Source: Cocos nucifera (taxonomy: Eukaryota > Streptophyta > Magnoliopsida > Arecales > Arecaceae). Taken from it: a stretch of 64,000 bases of DNA. The stretch lies in contig QRFJ01000082.1 in NCBI GenBank assembly GCA_006176705.1, forward strand, positions 486,849 to 550,848. Reading direction: 5' to 3'. Made by a program: the position numbers and the translations under genes. Below are positions 22,546-35,421 of this stretch, one piece after another; position 1 is the first letter of the stretch; each line of letters begins with the position of its first letter. The notes beneath the pieces are model-generated. The model searched no databases. It had not been told where the DNA came from and saw only the letters and a list, made by a program, of their open reading frames with translations.

Positions 22546-23068
22546 TTCCTAGAAGCCTCCACAATCAGACTACATAAAAATCAATTTTGATGGTTCTATG
22601 CATACAAGTTCTGTAGGAACTGGTTTTGTAATTCATGATGATGGGGATAGAGTGCTCCTTGCTGCAGCTGTCCCTGTTAACTTGGATACGATTCTAGCGT
22701 TTGTGCTGAAGGCAGCTTGGCCTGGTCTTAGAGCTATAATTGACATTTACTAATATGATAAGATCGTATTGGAGGAACATTCAAATGCGGTGATATCATT
22801 GACATTTACCAATATGATAAGATCGTATTGGAGGAACATTCAAATACGATGATATCCTGGATCAATTGTAGGGGCTTTGCTCAACACCTCGGCACTAAGG
22901 AGTATCCTCTCTCTTCGGAGCACCAGCATAAATTTTAGCTGCACCCATGTAAATCTCCAGGCGAATCAAGTGGTGGATTTTCTTGCAAATCTTGGTAGTG
23001 CTAGCGTGGAGGATGTTGTGTGGTCGACAGAAGTGCCTTCACCTATAAATCCACCTTGTAATGGCTGA
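22546..23068 (+). mobile_element. LINE RNase H domain fragment
   Basis: It starts next to the right end of the CACTA element. It reads a plant LINE RNase H domain: KPPQSDYIKINFDGSM, then GTGFVIHDDGDRVLLAAA, then AWPGLRAI, and finally NLQANQVVDFLANLG near 22945-22990, ending at a stop at 23066-23068. Stops and frame changes interrupt the middle, including a TGG to TAG change at its first tryptophan. A local duplication lies at 22736-22860. RT and endonuclease are absent, so it is a 5'-truncated relic. Confidence 0.72.
22738..22860. repeat. Tandem duplication of about 63 bp
   Basis: The segment starting 'attgacatttactaatatga' and running to 'tgatatc' occurs twice in a row within the LINE fragment, with a few base differences. 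Confidence 0.85.
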
Positions 23069-23099
23069 TGCACGAGGGATTTTATTTGACAGACTCTAG

Positions 23100-24900
23100 T
23101 CGCTTAGCCACTACTGTAACCAAAAACTAAGAATGAGATGAAAGATAGCTGTATGTTTGAGGGGCCAGCTAAATCTGCCGATAAAGTCCCTATTTGGATG
23201 TAAGTTAGGGATGCAAATAAGCTAGTTGCTGGAGTCCAAGTTTGACTCAACATGGCTATTATCAAGTTTGAGTAGCTCAAAAAAAAATTTGAATCAATTT
23301 CGAGAAATAAAAAATTTAGTTCGAACAGTTTTTTGAGTCAACCTCAAGTAATAAAATACTTAGCTCAAAGATTTATGCCTTTTTTTTTTTTTGGCTTTAA
23401 TTTATAACTTGAGTTCGAAGGTCGATGGATCTCAAGTTTCGAGTACCTCTACTAGTGATCTAGTACCTCCACCAGTAATTTTCTATCAAGCACCACTACC
23501 CTTACACGATAGTTCATGATCGGATGAGAGCTCTATCCATCTTCATCTCAAATGAAAATAGGAAAGAATATCGTAATGGATCGGGCCATTTCTATACTAG
23601 TTCATAGAATGCGATAGGATAGTTCTAACTGTTCTTGTGTCTTCAAAAATTCCCGAAGTGAAGTGACATTATTTAGGATTTCCAGAGATAGAGTAACATG
23701 TGATGTTCTAGAAAAAGGCACAACTTTGCTTTCACGCTCATATTTTTTGCCCTTTTTCCCTTTTTAGGGTGGGCAGGTTGGGTTCAGCAGGCGAGAGATT
23801 AATATGGTCGGGTGGGTTGACTAAAATCTAGAATAGGCGCATTTTGTGCCTTGCCTTCAAGTTCTTTTCTTTTTTTTTTTTTTTTCCTTCCTTGCATTTC
23901 TTTTTGAGCACTTTGTTTTGTGAGAAAGTAGGACATAGTGCCCAAAGAATTAAAAGTTACCATATATTGAAATATAAATCATTTCTCTGATTATTCCTAA
24001 CGATGGAGATTAGGAGTCATCGATTCCATGTCGCCTAAAAGTTTTCATAAGAGTTAATATCATAAACGATTTTTCAATTTACAAAAAAACTAAACATTAT
24101 ATCTACTTACAATTGTTTCTTTTCCAATAAACTTCTGTAGCTAAGGTTGGCCTGCTGTTTCTGATGATTATGTTGATGGATCTCGGCCATAATCTCTTGT
24201 AAAGAGGGCTTTCAGAATTCCTAATCTGAAGTGGTAATATCATCTTGTGCCCTTCTAATATTGCTTATCAAAAACTTTTCATGACTTTATTTCTCCTCTT
24301 GCCATTATAAGACTTTTTTCCCCACTTGCCATTGTTAATACCAATAGACACTGAATACATCTGGCATCAGCTTTTGCCATAAAAAAGGATGTTGGCAGAT
24401 GAAAGGAAGACAAGTTTAGGCGATGCCATTTCAAACAACAACAGCATCACCGTATGAGGAAGAATATATGGCTTTACTAAAATTACCTTTAAGTAACATG
24501 TTTTTGTTCCATTGACTTTTTAAGCCATTATCCATTAAATAACGTCTTCAAAAACTCATTAAAACTTGGATTACAAAACCAAATTAGCATGAAAGCAAAA
24601 GAAATATTAACTTTCCACAACCAAGTAACCTTTGCATGATTTAAACATGCAGTCACAAATATTAATACCACTAGCATAGAAGTTACAATGTTCAAAATAT
24701 TCTAAATATGATTTAAGTTCCACTGAAACGTAAAGTAGAAGAAAAGAGAATTTGTATACAATAGAGCCTATACAAATCCCTAGCTCTTTCAAATAACCAT
24801 TTGACCAGCAAACTACTCAGAAGGTGTCATGCAAGCCTTACATGGAAGGATATTCAGAGGTAAATATATGTAGAAGTGATAATGTTTCGATAAGAGAAAA
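23100..24900. other. Intergenic, no supported gene
   Basis: Spacer between the LINE relic and the cytochrome b561 gene, including that gene's presumed 3' UTR on the right. It holds T-rich runs (for example 23870-23886) and a short 'ctcaagtttcgag' repeat region near 23250-23450, but no domain-bearing frame. Confidence 0.45.
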
Positions 24901-24930
24901 TAATGGTCGTAAGAGAATTTGCAAAATATA

Positions 24931-27900
24931 CTAATTTTCTGGTATTGCAGAATAACTATGGGGATCTTCAATGTGGGCAGGAGCCATAGCAGATATCACA
25001 ACAGAGACTCCCAACAATATCACAACAAGAGCTGTGAAATTTACGAGAAAGGCTTCTGAACCATACTTGGCGAGGCCTGTGCTCTGTAGGAAAGTGAGCT
25101 TCTCCAGAAAGCCTAATTCTGCACTGGCCAAGGCCAATACGTAGACAAAGAGCCCGAAAAATACATGCCATGGAAGAGCATCACGTCTGAGATTTGGGGC
25201 AGCACCAGGAAAGAAAAAGGTGACAAAACCGAAAATCCACTGAAAAAGCAAAAGAAAAAGAAAAGCTGAAATAAATATCAAGTATTGATGCAGCAAAGCT
25301 TCATAAACAGAGTGCATGAGGAGAAATTAAAACAATACAATGATATCATGTGTGTGTAGCAAATCATTTTGTGATGCAACTATGCTGCTCTTTTTCCAAA
25401 AAAAAAGAAAAAAATATATATAATTATGCCATGACTACTGATCTGCCATAATGGCCCCAAAAATACTTGTGTAATTCTAATATCATTATGAAATTCTATT
25501 TTCCATTTTTCTCGTTTAAAATATTTTCACTTCCCCACCAGTTTATTCAATCTTTTCATCTTTTCGGAACTGCCATTTATATTTTCAGGTCTCCCTATAC
25601 AACTCGATGGATTTAATCCAACCCAAATAATACTTTCTGACTAATCTTTTTGGATGAGGTCTTGGATCGTTACAAATGGTATCAAAATGAATACAGCCCA
25701 TAGCCTATATAGATTAGGGGATCCTATCAATTAGGGCTGACCGTAGGTCGACCATAATGCTTGTGGTTATATTTGAATGAATTTGGACCCTTAGCTTGGA
25801 GATGACAAATGGCTTAAACAGGGGGAATATACGAGGACCCATGCAAACATGTATTAGTCCCACGTTGATTATTCAGGAAGATCTTGGATACTCATACATA
25901 GTTTGGATACTCATACATAGTCAAGGAACCCAAATAATATCTTTCAACTAGTCTTTTTGGATAAGATCCTAGGTTGTTACATTGGAGCATCAATATGGAG
26001 ATAGGATTGTGACAATGATACAATAAAACACCTTAAGGATTTGGATGTTGATGTAAATTTGCTAGAGCCCCCAACATAGTATGTGTCATGCCATGCTAAG
26101 ACCCACACTTTGCTAGAACATAATCTTTTTTAATTAAATTATTAAAAGAGTTGGGTGAGCGCTGTGCTGACCCATGCTAGGTGCTGGTAGTACCGGCTTT
26201 GCATAGAATGTGCCAACCAGCACGATCAGAACTCAAGATCATGTACAATACAGATATTTCAATATGACATATGTTGAAAGAAAAAATTGGATATGATACC
26301 ACTGCTATATAACAATAATAAATGCATGTTTCATATATATGCAAGAAAAAAGTTTAAATAGCGCCATGATTTGCCACCGAAACATAGTTCTTACTCCATT
26401 CCACAACATCAACATGCACAAGCTCCATGACCATATACATACATACACAAACTCCATGATCATATTCATCATGCAAATGAAACTCCACATTCCATATGCC
26501 ATTATGAATATCACAAATTCTAATGTTATTAATATGTAGTATTCATTGTTAAGACTTCCATCCAAAAGTAAGACATCAGCACCTCTCCATGTCAGCCCAA
26601 AACATATCCAATAAGTATCCTAAATGTATCTGTGTAGTCTTATCTGACACCATGCTGCTATCTGATGCATATTGTGCATGCAGTTTGCAGCATCTATCTT
26701 TTGTAGATTAAATGCACCACATGCCTTCTCATATGATTCAGTTCTAATATGCATAACATTTGAAACCAGTTTGCCTGAGCATTACAATGTAGATTGTTGT
26801 AATTTACCTGAATGCCATATAAGCAGATTGTACCAAGCCCAACCCAGGAATGCAAGCTGTACAAATTAGCAATTCCACTTTCGTTATGAAATTTGAATGC
26901 ACAATAGATTCCCACAGCTCCAAGTACAAGAGCAATTGCATGAAGAACCAAATGGACCACTTTATGTACTTCGTGACTCCCAGGAAAAGCTTTGTAACTC
27001 ATTATAGCTGCATATCAGTTTGAAAAAAAAAAGAAGAGAGAAAATGATATATCCATTATAAAACATACAAGGTTGATGATCAATGTCCTTCAGCTTGCTT
27101 ACCTTCGCTTCCCACGATAATGAATCCAATTGTCATAAGAACTGGATGAACCTGTTTCCATTTTTCCTCATTGCATCAAATATATTTCTTCTGACAGATA
27201 AACCAACATGTACAGTTTTATCTATAGAAAACAAAAGAAAGAATGCTACAGATTATGTGGAAAAGATGATAATTGCAGTTGCAATGAAGTTCTCTGATGC
27301 AATCTAGATAATAATTCAAAAAAGGGGCAGTCTAAGTTATGGGGAAAATGATCAACTTTCATGCCAAAAAAAAAAAAGTTTTCAAATCCGCAACTAGAAC
27401 ATAAGGAATTGCAAAAAAATATGCCACCAATCTTAAATTTTGTAAGTCCAAATTTAATCGGATTTTAATGTACAGTCACAGTCCTCATCATAGCAGTCAT
27501 GCTGTATGTATTAAACACTGAGTGTCTAATAACATATAAAACAGGATGCTTGCCATTTCGGCATCGCCTTCAAATTAAAAATGTTTTTGATAAGAATAGC
27601 TGTCAGCCACCAAACTTGCCATTGAGATCATAGAAAAGAATTTAACACTCAAAATTCATTCATTTGATAATCTTCAGTCTGATGTGCGGCCAGTAAAGAT
27701 GGATTGTCTCGGTTATGACAGACCATCGATCAGATCCCACCAAACAAAAAGCAGGTGCCATTTGATATGATCAATATTCTTTAGGTATCACTCCTATTCA
27801 AAGGACTTTTTAAGCTGAAAACAAAAAGTTCTTCGAGTACCGAAGTTATTTAAAAGAGCTATTTTGAGCTGAAAAAAGAAGAAGAATGTTCATTAGAAGG

Positions 27901-28683
27901 AGCTTTTAAACTGTCATATTCAATGTATATGACAAATTTACTCTTCAAAGAAACGAATCACAGAAACTGGACCAAGAGAAGGTCTCGCAGCTGAAAAATA
28001 TCCGAAAGGTATTCAAATCCAAGAGGCAAAGCCGGCAAACCTTTTTTGTTTGATAGAGCAAGAGGTGTATCCCATCTCCATTAAAGATTGTCCAAAAACA
28101 CTTATAAGAGCATAAAAATACAGAATATTCACAAATATTAGAGGGCATCAACTAGGTCCAATCCAAAAAAAAAAAAACAATGAAAACACAAACACCACAC
28201 CTTCCAATAGAAATAAGCGCCCGTGACAAGCAACCAAACAAAATTTCTCCTCCTTTTTCTAATAAAACAAATAAAAGAAACAATCAGTCTACACGAAACA
28301 CCCAATCAAAACAATCAGACAAACTCCACGCACGCATGTCGTACCACCAGGTTATTTCAAGCTAAAGAAAACAGCAATGATGTCACCCCTCCCCCCCCCC
28401 CCCCCCAAAAAAAAAAAAAAAGGAACGAACTTAATGCATCAGATAAGATATCTCCCAAAAAAATCCCAAGAAAATGAAATAAAACGCAACAAACGATGAA
28501 ACATAGCAAACAAAGAAATCGAAGAAAACGTACATTAAAGATGAGATTTTTGTTGGTGGACTCGAAGGCGAGCCCTCCCCGGAAATGGATGTTCCACACG
28601 AGCACCATCACCGCCGCCGCCGCCGCCAGCACGTGCGACGCGAACGTGAACGGCAACGCCCTCACCCCCACCAATCCTCCCAT
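24931..28683 (-). CDS. Cytochrome b561 (transmembrane ascorbate ferrireductase), 4 exons, 235 aa
   Basis: Transfers electrons from cytosolic ascorbate across a membrane through two b-type hemes; plant family members sit mainly in the tonoplast. Exons on the minus strand: 28683-28534, 27151-27103, 27007-26808 and 25239-24931. They total 708 nt, all junctions are GT/AG and the phase is kept throughout. The protein starts MGGLVGVRALPFTFASH and has six hydrophobic segments. The four heme-ligand histidines of the family are visible in NVHPVLM (exon 1/2 junction), HKVVHL and SLHSWVG (exon 3) and PWHVFFG (exon 4). WNIHFRGGLAFES and EAIMSYKAFPG are also family-typical. Length is normal (about 220-240). 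A methionine 16 codons upstream (28731) is open but adds a charged stretch atypical for the family, so ATG 28683 is chosen. The gene looks intact. Intron 3 carries a TRIM element. Confidence 0.93.
25543..25981 (+). mobile_element. TRIM (small non-coding LTR retrotransposon) in intron 3 of the cytochrome b561 gene
   Basis: Two related direct repeats about 307 bp apart both contain 'acccaaataat..ctttc..ctttttggat' and end GTTACA, at 25674 and 25981. Two bases after the first comes TGGTATCAAAA, a changed form of TGGTATCAGAGC, the standard primer-binding site for initiator methionine tRNA. The 3' LTR runs from TGTATTAGTCCCACG at 25850 to 25981 (132 bp) and is preceded by a purine stretch (cagggggaa, 25819-25827). 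No coding capacity. The 5' LTR start is estimated from the 3' LTR length. The element lies antisense to the host gene. Confidence 0.7.
25850..25981 (+). repeat. TRIM 3' LTR
   Basis: TG...CA bounded and 132 bp long. It contains an internal 19-bp duplication ('ttggatactcatacatag' twice, near 25886 and 25906). Related LTRs lie on the minus strand at 50418-50534 and 58119-58256. Confidence 0.7.
28391..28421. repeat. C16-A15 homopolymer block in cytochrome b561 intron 1
   Basis: Sixteen C then fifteen A, preceded by CCCCT. Such runs are assembled with doubtful length. Confidence 0.9.
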
Positions 28684-28899
28684 CTCCTCTCCTCTGCTCT
28701 CTTCTCTCTCTTCCTCCCTTCTTTCTCGCAAGCGATTAACCCGCGATGCCGGAGCTCTCGTGTCTTTACCTTCGGGCGATTGATTATAACTTTGGAACCG
28801 GATGCTGAGAAATCATGGCCGTCCGATTTCCACCGGTCTGGGAAGTACGGATGCTCACATGTGTGGGCCCATATTTTACCGATTTCGTTTGGGCACATG

Positions 28900-29324
28900 C
28901 GCCGGATATGGACGAGGACAAGGTGGTGGAACGACCAAGAAAGATCGATCACGATTCTATCTTCGAATTTTGAAGAACACTTGTATTTGCTTGATTGGTG
29001 TGGTCTCTGGTGGGGTCGGCAGTGATGTAACGTAGCGAGTTAGGTAGCGGAGCAGGGAAGAAAAATATTCCGGGGTTAGACCCGAGAAACGAAAATTATT
29101 TGGTGGACCTGTTCCACCCTGGATCTAGAATAAATAATACATTGAGAAAAGAAATAATAAAATGATTTCATGATAAATCTAGTCAGAAAAGTATAATTTA
29201 CTGCGTTTGATAGCTACAACCACGTTTTAAGTGCCGGAGAATCACCGGTATCCCGCTGTCTTGTTCCTCTATCTAATAAAGAAATACGGAGTAGGGTAGG
29301 ATTCCTGCGAGAAGGATAATGACG
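28900..29324. other. Upstream flank of the cytochrome b561 gene, nothing recognised
   Basis: 5' side of the minus-strand gene. GC is higher near 28800-29060. I see no clear TATA box and no other gene. Confidence 0.4.
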
Positions 29325-29625
29325 AGGAAAAAATTAAAAAAAAATAAAAAGAGAAAGTAAAAAAAGAAAAAGAAGGGATGAAAGGAAGGAAAATAAGTAA
29401 GGATACGAAGGTATAATGAAAGAAAAAAAAAAAAAAAGAGAGAAAACTAAGAAAAGAGAAGAATGAGGAAGAAATAAAAAGAAGAATAAAGGAAGAAATA
29501 TATCCATAAAAAAGAAGGAAAAGAACGAATCTAAGAAGAAAAAAAATAAAAAAAAAAAAGAAAAAGAAAGAAATGAAGAAAGAAAGAAATAAAGGTAAGA
29601 AGAAAGAAAGTTATTAAAGGCATTT
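29325..29625. repeat. Polypurine tract, about 300 bp
   Basis: The plus strand is almost wholly A/G ('agaaagaaag', 'gaaggaagg' motifs) with only scattered pyrimidines. Low complexity, no coding sense. Confidence 0.8.
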
Positions 29626-30654
29626 ATATGAATGATTCGATCGGAATGGTTGCTGGACCAGGCAAGTGGAAAAATTGAAATATTCTTATCCCATTGAAAA
29701 CTTTCTCCATAGATTTGGCATATGTCTTAGATTGTGTAACAAATCTAATAAAAATATCTTTAGTTGTATGTATTAAATTTTTTATTTTATTTAGCAAACA
29801 ATTTAATATAATCGATAATTGTTAGTATAATTATTTGGTGTCTTATTTCAAAAAACTTACTCTTTAGCATGTCCAAATTTAAATCCAAAACATTATTCAA
29901 AATAATTAATTTGATATTTACTTAAGAGAGTTGTTCTCTTGTTCATTCTAAGGATGAATCTCCTATTGAAGCAATATTGCAAAACTGACACGAATAGCCT
30001 TAAAAAATTCTAGGCAAGTATTCAACATTGCTGTTCATGGAGAAACACTATCTAATTATGTAATTCCAAAAAATTACCATCAAAGTTGCTAAGGAGATGT
30101 GGATTCAATTCTCACCCTCATGGCATTATTAGATAGGGCTTTCAATCTTTCCACTTTCTAAGAAAATGAAAAGGAAAAATCAATTAGGCATCAGATTATT
30201 GCTTATAGCAAATTTAGCAACCAACCATGTGGTCCTTTGACACCAAATTATAGCTAATTCTTTTTTTTAAAAAAAAAAAAATTCTTTAGAACATGATAAT
30301 TAAGCACTTCGTAGCCAAATATTCTCTTTGAGCTATCCGCAGCCAAATCTTACGATCTTGTCCTTAAAGGCAAGCACATAACAATGTATTCATCAGGTGT
30401 TGCCACTCTATAGATGAATTTGGCATACAGCTTTTAGGATAGTTTTAACTTATTTAAGCCACTTTAGTATTTGATGGAGGTAGCTTATGATCCATAAGCT
30501 AGCTTTTATTGAAAGCTTCCTCATCCAAGAATTCAAAATAAAAAACTAGCTGTGTACTTTTTATTTTTAAATTTAATTTTTATTTTTTTTTCTAAAATTA
30601 TTCACTTACTTAACATTTAAGCTTCTTCCTCTCTCCTCTATTCTTTAAAATCTA
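29626..30654. other. Intergenic, nothing recognised
   Basis: A/T-rich sequence with no domain-bearing frame or clear repeat boundary. Confidence 0.4.
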
Positions 30655-30659
30655 TCTAC

Positions 30660-31235
30660 AAAAATATAATATATTATCATAATATTATGATAATATAATA
30701 TAATATATTATAATAATATAATATTATATAATATTATATTATTATAACATATTATAATATATATTATAAATATAAATATATATTAGAAAATAATATATTA
30801 TATATAATAATATTATTATGTTATGTATTATATTTATAATATAATGTTATATTATATTATCATAATATTTTATAATATATTAAAAATATAAATATATATT
30901 AGAATATAATATATTATTTATAATATATATTATAATATATAATATTTAATATTTATATTTATATTATAAATATAATATATATAATATATTATTATTATTA
31001 TATTAAAAATATAATAATATTGTATAATATAATATTATATTTTATTACATTATAATATATATTATAGTATAAATATATATTATATTATATAATACTATTA
31101 TTATAATATAATATAATAATATAATAGTATATTATAATAATATAATATAATATTATGTTATTATAATATATATTATAAATATAAATATATATTAGAATAA
31201 AATATATTATATATAATATAATATAATATATTTAT
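30660..31235. repeat. Near-pure A/T block, about 575 bp
   Basis: A run of 'ataatattata' variants with almost no G or C. It is rich in short palindromes such as 'taatatatta', so it should be prone to strand opening and cruciforms. Confidence 0.9.
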
Positions 31236-31859
31236 ACTTATATTTTATGCATGAGGTGTGCATGGGGTGTGATTTTTAATATATATATATATTATATCTA
31301 TTATATTTAATTAAACTAAATATTTGAAGTGATGTTAAATATAAATAAAATGAGATTATGTTCTTTTGTATCATTTTATACATGATAGCTTATTGACACT
31401 GCTAATTTTTATCAAATACTTAAACTAACAAAACTACAGCTACAGCTAATAGCTCAAGCTATAGCTATAGCTTAAGAAAGCTACAACTATAGCTATATGC
31501 TAAACACAATCTACAACTATAATTTTATTAATTATTAGATGAAATAGGTCCACTAGACCAATCCAACCACAATGCAATACACGCAAATATGCATGTACTG
31601 CTCACTTTCCATGTTAAGAGTGGCTTCACGATTGGACTGGTACATCAGCTCAATGGTTAATCTGGTCCCACGATTTTGGCCATAAGAGGATGTGGATTTC
31701 TACGTTGGTGGCCCTCTCAATGGCATATGGATCCGTTATGAGGTTAAGATGAATCCTTGGAGAGTTGTCCAGCATTCAGGACAGATACAGCGCACTTGCT
31801 ATGAGTCGATGTTAATTCCGAAACCAGAAGACTTTGGTAATAAATAAACCGTAGATTAT

Positions 31860-32420
31860 ACAATACTTAATGTAATGGAGTTCAAGAACCCGAGGTAGAG
31901 CGATGCCACATCGCCGGCCTCTGCCGGACCTTCAATTCGGTTGGCTAGCAACCCCAGGATCGGGACAAGAGATGACGTTCAAAGGCCTGCACAAGTGTTA
32001 ACACGTCTAAGATAAAACCTTGGTCCTGCCTCGACCTCAGATCGTTGTCTTATTCGGTCACGCGGATGATTCGTTGAATCTCCTAGAGACTTTCAAAATG
32101 TGGTGACACCCAAGACTAACAAGCCCAACTCATGAGCACGACTTGCTACCAACGTCCATGACCAGCAATCTTGCTACATAGATTAGTGGATGAATTCTAG
32201 CGGCTTATCAGATGGTGGCCTCATTAACCCTATGGCCTATCAAATTTCGGCATGCCAGCCTATGGCTCACTTTCTATGTAAAAAGATGATAATAATTTAA
32301 AAAAAAAAAAAAATTCCTCGGATAAAAGGCTTGGCTCCAACTCCAATGTTTGGACCTTCTCTGTAGGTTCACCGGCCGTCACGGGCAGCCCGTGGCCTCT
32401 GAAGTGCGTGATCAACTTCT
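31860..32420 (+). repeat. LTR-like dispersed repeat fragment
   Basis: A relative of 1-560 in the same orientation (see that entry for shared blocks). The sequence before the TATA-like segment includes 'ggtgacacccaag' and 'gtccatgaccagcaatcttg'. No internal domains adjoin it. Confidence 0.35.
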
Positions 32421-35400
32421 AGATGCATCGTCTTTGTGGTTTAGCGGCAACAGATGGTATTTAATTACTTGCATATTTACATCATCTTCAGGACCCTTGA
32501 ATCCATTGTCAAAAAATAGATAAGGTGAAAGATATTTATGGATAACCGCCAGATCTTGCTATCAAATTACAAACTGCTACCATGATGAACATAAGAATAA
32601 GAGCAAATAGCTCGAAAGTCTTTTGACAAGAACAACTTCTAGTAACCGAGAGTACGTGGAATTTATTCTTCTGTGTTTTTGTTACCATTTTAGTCCCTGA
32701 AAATTCCCATCATTAGTATAAAAAAAGTACAAGATTCGAAAGATTTAGAAGTCGCATTTTGTGCTCAAGGATGTATCAAGGATTTTTTTCAGGTAAAAAA
32801 AAGAAGCTCAAATACATCCAACAAAATTAGAAAAATAAAATGTATCTACATCTTACAAGAAAATTGAAATATGATGTGATGCCACTCAATCCACTGCATT
32901 ATTCACTTCCTTGTAGACGTGGGTTGTAACAAAGTGTTTTGTAATGGAGTTCTTAGTAGACTCCGACGACAAAAATTCAGCTTACAAACACATTCGCTAA
33001 ATGGGAAACGGAGGCAAAATAATAACAAAGAATTTTTAGCCACTGGGAGGGTGGGCCGAGGATTACAGCCTAATCCATAAATAAGTCTGAAATTTAGAAG
33101 AGCCCAGAAATCTTCAACAATAAAACAATTGGAGCAACTTCTATAAAACCAAGAATATAGAATTTTTTTTTTTTTTTTATTTAGAAATATGCAGGTGTTT
33201 TTCACAATATCCGAAGCTAGGAAGCCAAGACCCAGCTTTTTAATGGAAGGATTTTTTAGAGCCCATTGCTCCAAAACAATTAGAATAGAGAAGTAACGAC
33301 TCTTGGCTCATCCAATACCAAATAAGGTGCATGGTTTGTGGGTCTCGAAGCTTGTCTCCTTCATAAAAGTACTTACATAAGAGCGAAGCTTCGTTCATAA
33401 AAGTAAAAATCAAATTTTTGAATTTTCACTCTAATGGATTATGGACCGGGCTTTTGTCTTGATAGGTTGCACCATGAAAATTTAGCTGGGCATATTGTTG
33501 TGGGTTGGGTTACCTTCTTAGCTGGGCTTTGATATCTGGGCTTGTTGCACTCCTTCCCTTTTTGTTTTTTTTTTCCATTTCCTTTTCTTCCCTCTCTTCT
33601 TTTTTTTTTTTTTTTTTTTTTTAATGCCCTTGTTTCTTTTCTTTCCGTCTCACTTGTACGCATTTGATTTCTAATGAAATACGTGATAGTCTCTCCTATC
33701 TTCTTCTTCTTTTTAAATATTAATTTAAATTTTAGAAAAAGAAAAGCTTACGAAAGTGTTAGATGTATCTCAAATGTGCCAACAAATTGTGCATCCTAAA
33801 GGCCGAGAAAGGTGCGTTTCTGAGAAAAAGATATCATGGTTCAGCTTTGCGTCTTTCTTGCTATAATTTTACGGGGTAAAATGCAGGTTACCGTAATCGA
33901 CTTGCAACTTTATTTCCGACATTGCAGGCAGAAAGATCCGTAAAATCCATCCATTCTCGCCTGGCCTGTCCGAAATACATGTATCTAAGATTTACTCGAG
34001 GCCAATCATATCACTAGTTGTTTATTTTACGGATAAAAATTCTTCGTTCCTTAATGCACCATACATGAGGCCCTTGAAAACCAACCGGCTCAATATTTTT
34101 GCAAATCTTAAAGTACATCTCAGCAGTTATATTTATATGAAGCATTCTCAACTCTCTAAGGATTATATGGTAGTACATTCTACTAGTTATTAACGACTAC
34201 TACCATCAGTATTTACAATAATAAAGCATGAAAACATAAAAAGTTTAATCATTTCAAAATATACGACCAATATTCTCCCTCACAGATGATACAAGGTCAA
34301 ACAAGATTTACCGTTTCTGTTTAACTTGATTCAATTCATTATAGATCGTTATCTATTTAATTTTTTGGTTAGATTTAAATCTAAATTTTTGATGGGTTTA
34401 ATAATTATATTATATTCGGGTTAACAAGCTTCTTCTGATCTATTTTGTTTCCGATCCGATTCCGACGTGATCCCATTGCCATCCCTAACTAAATTACTTG
34501 AATGTTAAGTTTCGTCATTCGCACACGAATGGTAATCATGGCTGATGGGGCTTGTTCATGGGTGGATGGGTGCATTACATGGACCAGCGTGCATTGCACG
34601 TGCAATCACTGTCGGTTCGAGGAGATGCTACCTCGCCCTTCGCCAGGAAAACTTGGCTCGAAAACTTCGGTTCCTAATATTTGTATGTCCAATTTAGATT
34701 TCTTTCGTTGTCCAATGATAATGATGGCAAAATAACTACAACCAAGCTTATCTCTTTGCGATCTAAGCTTTGAAATCCTAATGAACATTCAAAAAGACAG
34801 GAAAAGCAAGATCTAATGATGAACTGAGCGAAAAAGGAGGCCAACAGACATGATCTTCTCTGCTCCACATAATTAAAGCAGGGAAAGATGGAAAAATTGA
34901 TGCCACTGCTTCTGTTCACCGAACGTAGGATCCATTTTAGGTTTCTGATCTATGGTTAGCTTTACGGAACCCTCTCTTTTTCTTTTCTGAAATGCTTCGG
35001 TAAATATTATACTCCTACTACTTTTATCCATTCGACTAAGAGCCAACCTAAAACCGATTTTAAGATGAGATGCATGGGTTAATATTTTTTTTAACAAATT
35101 TACGTACGAAACAGGATCACCGTAGAGCAAAGATGTGGTCGGAAGTGGAGGGCATCCCGTTGTCATACGCAATCAATCATATATGAAATTAGAGCTATTT
35201 TAAGACTTTGTCCCTTCAAATGTAAGTGGTATTTTGCATTCATTATACTTCTTTAATCTTTTTTTGAGGAAAGACGCACCAAGGTAACTTCACGTTGTCC
35301 AAATCCAGAAATGGAGGTGAATTACTTATTTCATTTTATTGTACTTAATTTGCTTTCCACAATTTGCTTCCTATAATTTTCGCAGATCCGGGCATTGGGA

Positions 35401-35421
35401 TGGTTTGTAACATTATTTCTA
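32421..35421. other. Intergenic, no supported gene
   Basis: The longest frame, 123 codons on the minus strand at 32903-33274, has no domain I recognise. T-rich runs at 33168-33178 and 33600-33622. Nothing else supported. Confidence 0.4.

Noticed and set aside
28684..28731. Upstream methionine for the cytochrome b561 gene
   Set aside because: It adds a charged Arg/Glu stretch not seen at the family N-terminus. MGGLVGVRALPF at 28683 fits expected length and topology.
32903..33274. 123-codon minus-strand frame
   Set aside because: No recognisable domain, no splice or promoter support, and it includes a T/A homopolymer-encoded lysine run.
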